Assembly: GCF_024346715.1 (NCBI RefSeq)
Contig: NZ_AP024852.1
Span: forward strand, 620,001 to 684,000
Source of the DNA: Photobacterium swingsii
GTDB taxonomy: Bacteria > Pseudomonadota > Gammaproteobacteria > Enterobacterales > Vibrionaceae
DNA: 64,000 bases
Direction of reading: 5' to 3'
A program made the position numbers and the translations under genes. Shown in pieces: positions 15,763-24,354 of the stretch. Below the pieces are notes generated by a model. The model did no database searches. It was not told where the DNA came from and saw only the letters and a list, made by a program, of their open reading frames with translations. How positions within the stretch are numbered: the first letter of the stretch is position 1; the number at the start of each line of letters is the position of its first letter.

Positions 15763-16746
15763 ATGATTAAAGCGACAAAACGTAAAGTTGCGGGTGCACC
15801 AACCCCAATGGCAGGACTAGCATTAGGTATCGCCAGTTTAGGTTGGTGTTGGGAAAATGTCGCCGATTTAGGTGGTTTGGGCCAACAAATCGGTGCGGGC
15901 ATTGCGGCAGTATTACTTGTGATTTTGACCGTTAAATTTATCTTCCACCCAAAAATGCTATGGACTGATCTTTCTCATCCAGTCGTGGGGAGTGTTGTGC
16001 CTACTTATGCAATGGCAACCATGGTGGTATCGAAAGCGTTAGGTCAGTTTTACCCTGTATTCAGCCAAGGCTTATGGCTCTTTGCCGTGGCATTACATGT
16101 GGCGTTTCTAGCACTCTTTATTTATCACCGTGCGGTAGAGTTTGAATTACACCACATGGTACCAAGTTGGTTTGTACCGCCTGTTGGTATCATAGTTGCG
16201 GATGTCGCGTTTCCTGGCGGCGAGTTATTACCTTTAGCGCAAGGTTTGTTGGTGTTTGGTATGGTTGCCTATGCCGTTATGTTGCCACTGATGATCTACC
16301 GTTTAATTTTCAGCCATGAAATTCATGACAACGCAAAACCGACGATTGCGATTATGGCGGCGCCTGCGAGCCTATCATTGGCGGGTTACCTAACGGTGAC
16401 ACCTGTTCCTTCACCTGTGGTGATTGGTTTGTTGATCGGTATAGCGGTATTGATGACCTTTGTGATTTATGTGGCTTTTTATCGCTTACTGCGTTTGCCA
16501 TTCAGTGCAGGTTACGCCGCTTTTACTTTCCCAATCGTGATCAGTGCAACGGCATTATTTAAATCGGCAGCTTGGATGACCAACTTTGGTTTTGGTGACG
16601 AATATGTGCAGCAAGTGTTCTTATTGGGGCAAATTGAATTAGTGATTGCGACTGTTATCGTGAGTTATGTTGCGCTGCGCTACCTTGCTCATTACCGTCC
16701 TATCAGCCGTTTATTCCAGCCTCTACTTCAGTCACAACAAGTTTAA
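15763..16746 (+). CDS. TDT-family (TehA/SLAC1-like) transporter
   Basis: A 327-residue protein with about ten membrane helices, beginning PTPMAGLALGIASLGWCWE, a pattern of the tellurite-resistance/dicarboxylate transporter superfamily (TehA, SLAC1, Mae1, Ssu1). These are anion channels or exporters for dicarboxylates, sulfite or chloride. The central PSWFVPPVGIIVADVAFPG segment is also typical. ATG 15763 has GGAGAG upstream. The divergent LysR gene probably controls it. No tehB-like methyltransferase gene is adjacent, which argues against a tellurite-specific role. Substrate unknown. Confidence 0.82.
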   Translation: MIKATKRKVAGAPTPMAGLALGIASLGWCWENVADLGGLGQQIGAGIAAVLLVILTVKFIFHPKMLWTDLSHPVVGSVVPTYAMATMVVSKALGQFYPVFSQGLWLFAVALHVAFLALFIYHRAVEFELHHMVPSWFVPPVGIIVADVAFPGGELLPLAQGLLVFGMVAYAVMLPLMIYRLIFSHEIHDNAKPTIAIMAAPASLSLAGYLTVTPVPSPVVIGLLIGIAVLMTFVIYVAFYRLLRLPFSAGYAAFTFPIVISATALFKSAAWMTNFGFGDEYVQQVFLLGQIELVIATVIVSYVALRYLAHYRPISRLFQPLLQSQQV

Positions 16747-16783
16747 GTTTTGGGCTGTACACATCATTAGCCATCTATATTGA

Positions 16784-16821
16784 GCAAACGCTAGACAGGT
16801 AACAACTTGTTTAGCGTTTGC
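16784..16821. repeat. Perfect 10-bp inverted repeat between the TDT gene and recC
   Basis: GCAAACGCTA and TAGCGTTTGC are separated by 18 nt. No T-run follows, so it is not a clear intrinsic terminator. It may be a processing or protein-binding site. Confidence 0.55.
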
Positions 16822-16918
16822 AGTTAATAATGTGGTTTATTCAATGCCTTTCTATTTGCCGCATCCCCGCTATTGGTAGACAATTCGTATAACTTTCTCT
16901 TTTTTGTGAGATATCTGC

Positions 16919-19900
16919 GTGTTTACTGTCTATCACTCTAATCAGCTTGATGTGCTGAAATCCCTTCTGGTTGAACTCATTCGCTTGCAACCGCTCGATA
17001 ACCCGTTTGAACAAGAACAAATCTTGGTTCAAAGCCCTGGGATGTCACAGTGGTTAAAGTTGGAATTGGCGAAATCGTTTGGTATTGCCGCCAACATTGA
17101 ATTTCCATTACCCGCTACTTTTATTTGGACCATGTTCACCAAGGTGTTGAGTGATGTGCCTGCGCGGAGTGCATTCAACAAAGAATCAATGACATGGAAG
17201 TTAATGGAGGTGTTGCCACAGCAGTTAGCACTCGATGAGTTTGAGCCCCTCAAGCGGTATTTAGAGGGTGACGACGATGGTTTAAAAATTTACCAATTGG
17301 CAGAGAAAATTGCAGATATCTTCGACCAATACTTGGTATACCGTCCTGAGTGGGTGCAGCAGTGGGAAGCGGGGGAAACCGTTAAAGAACTCGGGGATGA
17401 TCACCCATGGCAGCCTATTTTATGGCAAGCACTCTATGATCAGACATTGGCTTTGGGCCAGTCGCCGTATCATCGCGCCAACCTGTATGATCATTTTATC
17501 GAGACCCTCACTAACTATGCCGCCAGTGCTGCTGAAGGTGAATTACCAGAAGGTTTACCAAAGCGTTTGTTTGTGTTTGGTATTTCATCGTTGCCGCCAC
17601 GTTACATGGATGCGTTGGCCGCACTGGGTGAGCATATTGATGTACACCTGATGTTTACCAACCCTTGTCGTTATTACTGGGGCGAAGTGCGTGATCGTAA
17701 GTATCTTGCGCGCTTAGCGGCGAAAAATCGTTTACAAGTAAAGTGGCTTGATGATCACAGCGAAGAAGGTGAGATGGCCGAGCAGCTTAAAGGCAGCATT
17801 GAAGATAATGTGATCGATGAGATGCACACCGATGCTGTCGGTAATAGCTTGTTGGCATCGATGGGAAAACTGGGTCGCGATAATTTATTCTTAATGTCCG
17901 AAATGCAGGCCAATGAAATTGAAGCCTTCGCGGACATTGAGCGTGATTCGCTGTTGCATTCAATCCAAGCCGATATTTTGAATTTAGAAGATCGCCAAAA
18001 CGACGACATTTTAGATTCAAGCCACCATAAACTGGCGGTGATGTTAGATGATCAATCACTTTCTATTCATGCTTGCCACAGCCCGATGCGTGAAGTGGAA
18101 GTGTTGCATGACAAGCTATTGGCGATGTTCGATGCTGATAGCAGCTTAAAGCCACGCGATGTCATCGTGATGGTGTCGGACATCAATGCTTATAGTCCTG
18201 CGATTCAAGCGGTATTTGGTAATGCACCGGGTAATCGTTATATTCCATTTTCGATCTCTGACCGTACTGCCGAGCAAGAAAACCCTATTCTGTTGGCTTT
18301 CTTACGCTTACTGACATTGCCTGAAAGTCGTTGCCAAGCCTCTGAATTACTCGAACTGTTAGAAGTTCCTGCTGTTATGGCCAAGTTTGGCTTTGATAGT
18401 GATAGTTTCGAGAAAGTAAAACGCTGGATCGAAGAAGTAGGTGTACGTTGGGGGCTTGATAGCCAAACCGCAGGCCAATTCGATTTGCCTGCACAGCAAC
18501 AAAACACCTGGTTGTTTGGCATCCAGCGGATGTTATTGGGCTATGCGATGCCGTACGAGGCTGGCTTGTTTGATGGTATCTCTGCTTATGAAGAAGTGCA
18601 GGGTCTCGATGCTGAAATTGCGGGTCAGTTAGCCAGTTTTATCGACAAGTTAATTGATTATCGCCACGGTTTAGCCCAATCGCAGTCAGTAACGGATTGG
18701 ACTCTGATTTTGAATCAGCTGTTGGATGACTGTTTTGCGGTCGATATTGATGGTGAACTGGTACTTAAATCGATTCGGGAATGTTTACATCGCTTACAAG
18801 AACAACTAGATGATGCCCATTATAGTGCGCCGATTTCCCCACGCGTCTTGACCGAATACCTAACCGGTAAATTGTCTGGCGAGCGCGTGAGTCAGCGCTT
18901 CTTAGCGGGGCAAGTGAACTTCTGTACCCTGATGCCAATGCGCTCGATTCCCTTCAAAGTGGTGAGTTTGCTTGGTATGAATGATGGCGCTTATCCTCGC
19001 AGCATGCCCGCAGAAGGGTTTGACCTGATGGATGGACGCACCAGAGCGGGAGATCGCTCTCGTCGTGATGATGACCGTTATCTATTTTTAGAAGCGATCC
19101 AATCTGCGCAGCAAACCCTGTACATCAGTTATGTCGGTCGCTCGATTCAAGATAACACCGAGAAAGTTCCATCAGTATTAGTGAGTGAGCTGGTGGAGTA
19201 TTGTCAGCAGGGTTACTGCCTTGCTGGTGATGAAACATTGCCTGTCGATCAATCGGCGGACAAGATCAAGCATCACTTGAATCACTTCCATCCTTTGGTG
19301 CCATTTAGCCCAAGTGCGTTTGAAGGTGACAACGCTAGCTATGCGGTTGAATGGCTGCCTGCGGCAGAGCGTAAAGGGCAGGCAGGACAAGCTTTCCAAC
19401 TTTCGGCACTGGAACCAGAGCCGCTGGCTGATGACAAAGTGCTAGAGCTTGATTTATCTGAACTGCAACGTTTTTGGCGTTTGCCTGTACGTTACTTCTT
19501 TAATCGCCGTTTAAAAGTCTTCTTTGAGCCACCTATGGGCATTACAGAAGATGATGAACCATTCACGCTTAACGGCTTAGACGGTTACTTAATGCGGGAG
19601 CAGTTATTGCAACAACTCTTGGACGCCAAGTTAGCAAACCAAGATGAAAATGCTGTCTTCGATGAGTTCTCGGCGCAACAAAAAGCGGCTGGACGGCTAC
19701 CTGTTGCGGCGTTTGGGGATTTAGATTTAGCGATCACCCGCAATGATGTCTTGGCGCTCACCGAGCAGATTTTCCCGTTAATTCATGCTCCTTTAGATGA
19801 TCAGGAAGTTGACTTAACCTTTAGTTATCAAGGTCACAAGGTGAACCTACAAGGTTGGCTTAAGCAAGGTTATCAATCCGGCTTGGTACGCTATCGTAGT

Positions 19901-20389
19901 GGTAAAATACGAGCCCAAGATCTGCTGATTGCATGGATCGATCATCTCTGCTTGGCGGCAATGCAGCCGCAAAACCCAAATCAAGTTCAGGCTCAGAAGA
20001 TAACGCACTTGATTGGTAATGATGAATACCGGCGTTTGCTTCCTATTGATGCTCAAACTGCACGCCAGTATCTACAAGACATTATCGAGCTGTATTTTGA
20101 TGGCTTAAATCAACCATTAGCGTATTTCCCTAAAACAGCACTGGCAGGGATCCAAGCGAGGATCGGGCGCGATGGAAGTTTCAAAGATGACGACGAGACT
20201 ATTCAAAAAGCCTTGAAGAAAATGGCTGATACCTTCAATGATGGTTACTTATTTGCTGGTGAAGGTGCAGACAGTTATATCGCACGCGTATGGCCAGTAT
20301 GGGATGATAATGTGGCCAATGATGCGTCACAACTCGCCAGTAGAATATTGCAAGCTGCGGTACTAAATAGTGAAAAAGTAGAAGAATAG
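16919..20389 (+). CDS. recC: Exonuclease V (RecBCD) gamma subunit
   Basis: RecC, 1156 residues, is the structural and Chi-recognising subunit of the RecBCD helicase-nuclease that processes double-strand ends for recombination. The N-terminus MFTVYHSNQLDVLKSLL and blocks SPGMSQWLKLELAKSFGIAANIEFPLPATFIW, SAFNKESMTWKLM and DQYLVYRPEWVQQWE match E. coli RecC closely. Translation starts at GTG 16919. The C-terminal half carries the inactive nuclease-like fold (LDLSELQRFWRLPVRYFF). recB follows after a 356-bp gap without ptrA, which lies there in E. coli. Confidence 0.96.
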   Translation: MFTVYHSNQLDVLKSLLVELIRLQPLDNPFEQEQILVQSPGMSQWLKLELAKSFGIAANIEFPLPATFIWTMFTKVLSDVPARSAFNKESMTWKLMEVLPQQLALDEFEPLKRYLEGDDDGLKIYQLAEKIADIFDQYLVYRPEWVQQWEAGETVKELGDDHPWQPILWQALYDQTLALGQSPYHRANLYDHFIETLTNYAASAAEGELPEGLPKRLFVFGISSLPPRYMDALAALGEHIDVHLMFTNPCRYYWGEVRDRKYLARLAAKNRLQVKWLDDHSEEGEMAEQLKGSIEDNVIDEMHTDAVGNSLLASMGKLGRDNLFLMSEMQANEIEAFADIERDSLLHSIQADILNLEDRQNDDILDSSHHKLAVMLDDQSLSIHACHSPMREVEVLHDKLLAMFDADSSLKPRDVIVMVSDINAYSPAIQAVFGNAPGNRYIPFSISDRTAEQENPILLAFLRLLTLPESRCQASELLELLEVPAVMAKFGFDSDSFEKVKRWIEEVGVRWGLDSQTAGQFDLPAQQQNTWLFGIQRMLLGYAMPYEAGLFDGISAYEEVQGLDAEIAGQLASFIDKLIDYRHGLAQSQSVTDWTLILNQLLDDCFAVDIDGELVLKSIRECLHRLQEQLDDAHYSAPISPRVLTEYLTGKLSGERVSQRFLAGQVNFCTLMPMRSIPFKVVSLLGMNDGAYPRSMPAEGFDLMDGRTRAGDRSRRDDDRYLFLEAIQSAQQTLYISYVGRSIQDNTEKVPSVLVSELVEYCQQGYCLAGDETLPVDQSADKIKHHLNHFHPLVPFSPSAFEGDNASYAVEWLPAAERKGQAGQAFQLSALEPEPLADDKVLELDLSELQRFWRLPVRYFFNRRLKVFFEPPMGITEDDEPFTLNGLDGYLMREQLLQQLLDAKLANQDENAVFDEFSAQQKAAGRLPVAAFGDLDLAITRNDVLALTEQIFPLIHAPLDDQEVDLTFSYQGHKVNLQGWLKQGYQSGLVRYRSGKIRAQDLLIAWIDHLCLAAMQPQNPNQVQAQKITHLIGNDEYRRLLPIDAQTARQYLQDIIELYFDGLNQPLAYFPKTALAGIQARIGRDGSFKDDDETIQKALKKMADTFNDGYLFAGEGADSYIARVWPVWDDNVANDASQLASRILQAAVLNSEKVEE

Positions 20390-20745
20390 CGAGGAAGTAG
20401 TGTGGCCGTCAGCAAATCATTCTTATTTGTAGGGTGTTCGCTGTACGGCCACCGGTCCAGAGGTGACCACGTTTCTGGCTGCGATACTAACCAAAGCGAT
20501 AGCGTTAAACTGTGAGAAGTCTCTCACATTGATAGATAGAAAACTTATTCAAGCAGGCGAGTGTTTATTTCTAAGTTGTTGATCACATTAGATCGTGATG
20601 AATAACGAGCTAAACGCTAACTGAAGATATTCAGCAAGGTGAACCTTGATGACACCAAAGATATTACCTAGCGTCAGCGCAATGTTAGTTGCGCCAACAC
20701 AACGATCACTAACAGTAAAATCCAACGTAGAGAAGGGCAACGGGG
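20390..20745 (+). other. recC-recB intergenic region with inverted repeats
   Basis: No open frame or RNA family is recognisable in this 356-bp stretch. It holds an imperfect hairpin, GTGGCCGTCAGC at 20402-20413 against GCTGTACGGCCAC at 20440-20452 (one bulged base), and an 18-bp palindrome at 20511-20528. In E. coli ptrA lies here. The end of the region provides the recB ribosome site. Confidence 0.5.
20511..20528. promoter_or_regulatory. Palindrome resembling a GacA/UvrY/VarA box
   Basis: TGTGAGAAGTCTCTCACA has the TGTrAG-N6-CTyACA layout of the boxes upstream of the two CsrB genes in this window. Here no GGA-rich RNA follows at the matching distance, so the role is unclear; it may be coincidence or a site controlling recB. 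Confidence 0.3.
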
Positions 20746-23700
20746 ATGAATAATAACGCAAATACACTGCACCCGATGACGTTTCCTCTGCACGGGGCGC
20801 GTTTAATTGAAGCTTCAGCTGGGACAGGAAAAACCTTTACCATTGCCAGCTTATATTTACGCTTGCTGTTAGGTCATGGCAGTGCTGATAGCCGTCATAA
20901 GGTTGAACTCAATGTCGATCAAATTTTGGTGGTGACCTTTACTGAAGCGGCTACCGCAGAGTTACGCGATCGTATTCGTGCTCGTATCCATGATGCACGC
21001 TTAGCGTTTAGCCGTGGGGTGAGTAATGATCCTGTGATCCAGCCTTTGCTTGAAGAGATTCAAGATCATAAAACGGCCGCTCAAATTTTATTACAAGCCG
21101 AGCGCCAGATGGACGAAGCGGCCATCTATACCATTCACGGTTTTTGTCAGCGGATGCTGACTCAAAATGCGTTTGAGTCGGGCAGTCGTTTTAATAATGA
21201 ATTCGTGACTGATGAAAGCCAGTTAAAAAGCATGGTGGCTGCGGATTATTGGCGTCGTACTTTTTATCACTTACCGCATGCCTTGGCACAAGAAGTTCGT
21301 AATATTTGGTCATCACCAGCAGCCTTATTGAAAGATTTAGGTGGCAGTTTAACCGGCGCGCCGGTGAAGCTCAGCATCGATGCGATGACGGAATCCTTGG
21401 CCGATCTTCACCAACAAAATCTGCAGCGCTTGGATAGTTTGAAAGCCCTATGGTGTGAACACCAAGCAGATTTAGAACCTTTAATTGCGGGTTCTGGTGT
21501 CAACAAACGCAGCTATACCAAAAAAAGTTTACCAACTTGGTTAGAGCAAGTGTCGCAGTGGGCAGCAACGCCAACGGTGAACTATGACTTGCCCGATAAG
21601 CTTGAGCGTTTTCATCAGCAGATCTTGATTGAAAAATCGAAAGATAACCCGCCAGAGCATGAAGTGTTTGCCGCGGTTGCTGAGTTATTGGATAACCCGG
21701 CTAACTTACGCGATCCGCTATTAGCTCATGCGATTGCAGAGTGTCGAGAATTACTGGCGCAGGCCAAGCAACGTAAAGGCTGGTTATCGTTTGATGATTT
21801 GCTGACGCAGTTGTCGGCAGCAATTGATAACGACAGTGATGACTTATTAGTGGATCGCATTCGCAGCCAATATCCAGTGGCAATGATCGATGAATTCCAA
21901 GATACCGATCCGCTGCAGTACAGTATTTTCAGTAATATTTATACCACAGACACAGCCAAACAAAGTGGTTGTGGCTTGTTCATGATCGGTGATCCGAAGC
22001 AGGCTATCTACGCGTTCCGTGGTGCGGATATTTTTACCTATATTCAAGCGCGCCGTCAGGTAACTGATCACTACACCCTAGGGACAAACTGGCGTTCAAC
22101 CGCCGATATGATCGCTTCGGTCAATCAGGTATTTGAGCATCCTGATAGCCCATTTATGTATGACCAAGATATTCAGTTTTTATCGGTTGATCATAGCCCT
22201 AAAGCGCCAGATCGTAGCTGGTGGCTCGCTGGTCAGGCACAGCATGCGCTGACGTTTTGGCATCAAGAGAGCTTGGATGGTAAACCTGTTACCAAAGGTA
22301 ATTACCAAGAGGTAATGGCGGAGGCGACGGCTGCTAAAATCCAAGATATTTTGACCCAATCGCAGCAAGATAGCGCCTATTTCCAAGATAAAGACCACAA
22401 GAAAGCGATTCAAGCGGGCGATATTGCCGTTTTGGTGCGCACAGGGAGCGAAGGTAAATTAGTCCGCCACGCGCTGGCCGAGCAAGGCATTGCCAGTGTG
22501 TATTTATCTAACCGAGATAGTGTGTTTGGCAGTGCTGAAGCGGCCGATATTCAGCGGTTGTTACAAGCAGTATTAACCCCTGAAAATGAACGAGCACTGC
22601 GGGCGGCGTTAGCATCGAGTTTATTTGCTTATACCGCGGCGGATTTGGATTTATTGAATAACGATGAAACCCGCTGGGAAACCGCGGTGACTGAATTTAG
22701 AGATTACCGTAAATTATGGTTAAGCCGTGGTGTGATGCCAATGCTCCGTGCGGTGATGAGCCGCAATGCCATTGCTGAGCGATTATTAGCAGAAGACGGT
22801 GGTGAACGGCGTTTAACGGATTTACTGCATATTGGTGAGTTATTGCAGCAAGCTAGCCAAACACTTGATAGTGACTATGGCTTACTGCGCTGGTTAGCGG
22901 AACATGTTGCTGAACCTAATGGCAATGCTGACGATCAAATCCAGCGATTAGAATCTGAACGTAACTTGGTTCAGATCGTGACTATCCATAAATCCAAAGG
23001 GTTGGAATACGATTTGGTGTTTATGCCCTTTGTGTGCAGTTATCGTGCGGCCAGTGAAGCGAAGTACCACGATGAGCAGCAAAACTTGACCATTTTGGAT
23101 ATTACTAAGCAAGCTGATTCGTTAGAGAAGGCTGATAAAGAACGGTTAGCCGAAGACTTGCGTCTGATTTATGTGGCATTAACACGGGCGGTGTACGGCT
23201 GTTTTGTGGGTATGGCGCCGATTCGCAATGGTCGCAGTACCAAAGAGCCAACTGGCTTACATCAATCTGCGATGGGGTACTTGGTACAAAATGGTCAAGA
23301 AGGGGGGATTAGCGATCTGGAGATCGCACTGGCGAAGCTAGCGGAAAGCCTCCCTGCAATAACAGTGGCAGAGCCGCCTGTATTACCGAGTGATAAGTGG
23401 CAAGCCATCGAAGAGGATGCTCCTGCATTAATGGCCAACCAATTTAACGCCAGCATTGAACGAAACTGGTGGATGACCAGCTATTCAAGTTTGGTTAAAC
23501 AAGGCCACCACAATTCGTATGACAGTAGCTTTGATTTGCCTGGTTTTGACACTGACTCGGCAATCGATGCGACGGCTGATGCGGTATCACCTGATGATGA
23601 GCACGCTTTAGCGTTAGAGCCTGAATACTCGATTTATACTTTCCCACGTGGTGCGCGGCCAGGTACATTCTTGCATACCGTCTTTGAAGAAATTGAATTT

Positions 23701-24354
23701 ACTGCGTCCGTCGATAGCCCTGAAACCGTGGCGACCTTGACGGAGTTACTGCAAAAAGAAAACTACGAGCTGGAATGGTTGCCTGTCTTACAGCAATTGA
23801 TCCGTGATGTATTGCAGTGTTCCTTAGATGGTGACGCGATGCGTTTGGGGGATAAAACGCCCGCACAGCGCTTAACCGAGATGGAGTTTTTGCTGCCTAT
23901 CGAATTATTGGCCGCTCCTATGCTAACCAAAGTGATTGCTAAGCATGATGAGGTGTCAGCCAAAGCTGGTGAGCTAGGTTTTGCGACCGTAAGCGGCATG
24001 CTAAAAGGCTTTATCGATTTAGTGTTTGAACACCAAGGTAAGTATTACGTCCTCGATTGGAAATCGAATCACTTAGGGGATGATCCATCGGTTTACCGTG
24101 GCCAGCAGTTAGTCGAAGCGATGCGTGATCACCGTTATGATTTGCAGTATCAAATTTATGCCTTGGCTCTGCAGCGTTTCTTGCGTAGTCGTATTCCTCA
24201 TTATGACTATGAAACCCATTTTGGTGGGGTGTATTACCTCTTTTTACGCGGTATTGAAGCGGGCAGTGACAGTGGTATCTTCCATGCGAAGCCAAGTGAG
24301 CAACTACTTACAGAATTAGAACAGCTAATTGATGGAGAGCAGATTGATGCTTAA
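20746..24354 (+). CDS. recB: Exonuclease V (RecBCD) beta subunit
   Basis: RecB, 1202 residues, is the 3'-5' helicase and the nuclease of RecBCD. The UvrD-type helicase has Walker A EASAGTGKT (about 22-30), the DEFQDTDPLQ motif II, GDPKQAIYAFRGAD, and VTIHKSKGLEYDLVFMPF near the middle. The C-terminal nuclease domain keeps GFIDLVF and YVLDWKSN (catalytic Asp near 1104) and a following Q-containing DLQYQIYALAL block. All catalytic motifs appear intact. ATG 20746 follows AGAAGGGCAACGGGG. The stop overlaps recD. Confidence 0.97.
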   Translation: MNNNANTLHPMTFPLHGARLIEASAGTGKTFTIASLYLRLLLGHGSADSRHKVELNVDQILVVTFTEAATAELRDRIRARIHDARLAFSRGVSNDPVIQPLLEEIQDHKTAAQILLQAERQMDEAAIYTIHGFCQRMLTQNAFESGSRFNNEFVTDESQLKSMVAADYWRRTFYHLPHALAQEVRNIWSSPAALLKDLGGSLTGAPVKLSIDAMTESLADLHQQNLQRLDSLKALWCEHQADLEPLIAGSGVNKRSYTKKSLPTWLEQVSQWAATPTVNYDLPDKLERFHQQILIEKSKDNPPEHEVFAAVAELLDNPANLRDPLLAHAIAECRELLAQAKQRKGWLSFDDLLTQLSAAIDNDSDDLLVDRIRSQYPVAMIDEFQDTDPLQYSIFSNIYTTDTAKQSGCGLFMIGDPKQAIYAFRGADIFTYIQARRQVTDHYTLGTNWRSTADMIASVNQVFEHPDSPFMYDQDIQFLSVDHSPKAPDRSWWLAGQAQHALTFWHQESLDGKPVTKGNYQEVMAEATAAKIQDILTQSQQDSAYFQDKDHKKAIQAGDIAVLVRTGSEGKLVRHALAEQGIASVYLSNRDSVFGSAEAADIQRLLQAVLTPENERALRAALASSLFAYTAADLDLLNNDETRWETAVTEFRDYRKLWLSRGVMPMLRAVMSRNAIAERLLAEDGGERRLTDLLHIGELLQQASQTLDSDYGLLRWLAEHVAEPNGNADDQIQRLESERNLVQIVTIHKSKGLEYDLVFMPFVCSYRAASEAKYHDEQQNLTILDITKQADSLEKADKERLAEDLRLIYVALTRAVYGCFVGMAPIRNGRSTKEPTGLHQSAMGYLVQNGQEGGISDLEIALAKLAESLPAITVAEPPVLPSDKWQAIEEDAPALMANQFNASIERNWWMTSYSSLVKQGHHNSYDSSFDLPGFDTDSAIDATADAVSPDDEHALALEPEYSIYTFPRGARPGTFLHTVFEEIEFTASVDSPETVATLTELLQKENYELEWLPVLQQLIRDVLQCSLDGDAMRLGDKTPAQRLTEMEFLLPIELLAAPMLTKVIAKHDEVSAKAGELGFATVSGMLKGFIDLVFEHQGKYYVLDWKSNHLGDDPSVYRGQQLVEAMRDHRYDLQYQIYALALQRFLRSRIPHYDYETHFGGVYYLFLRGIEAGSDSGIFHAKPSEQLLTELEQLIDGEQIDA

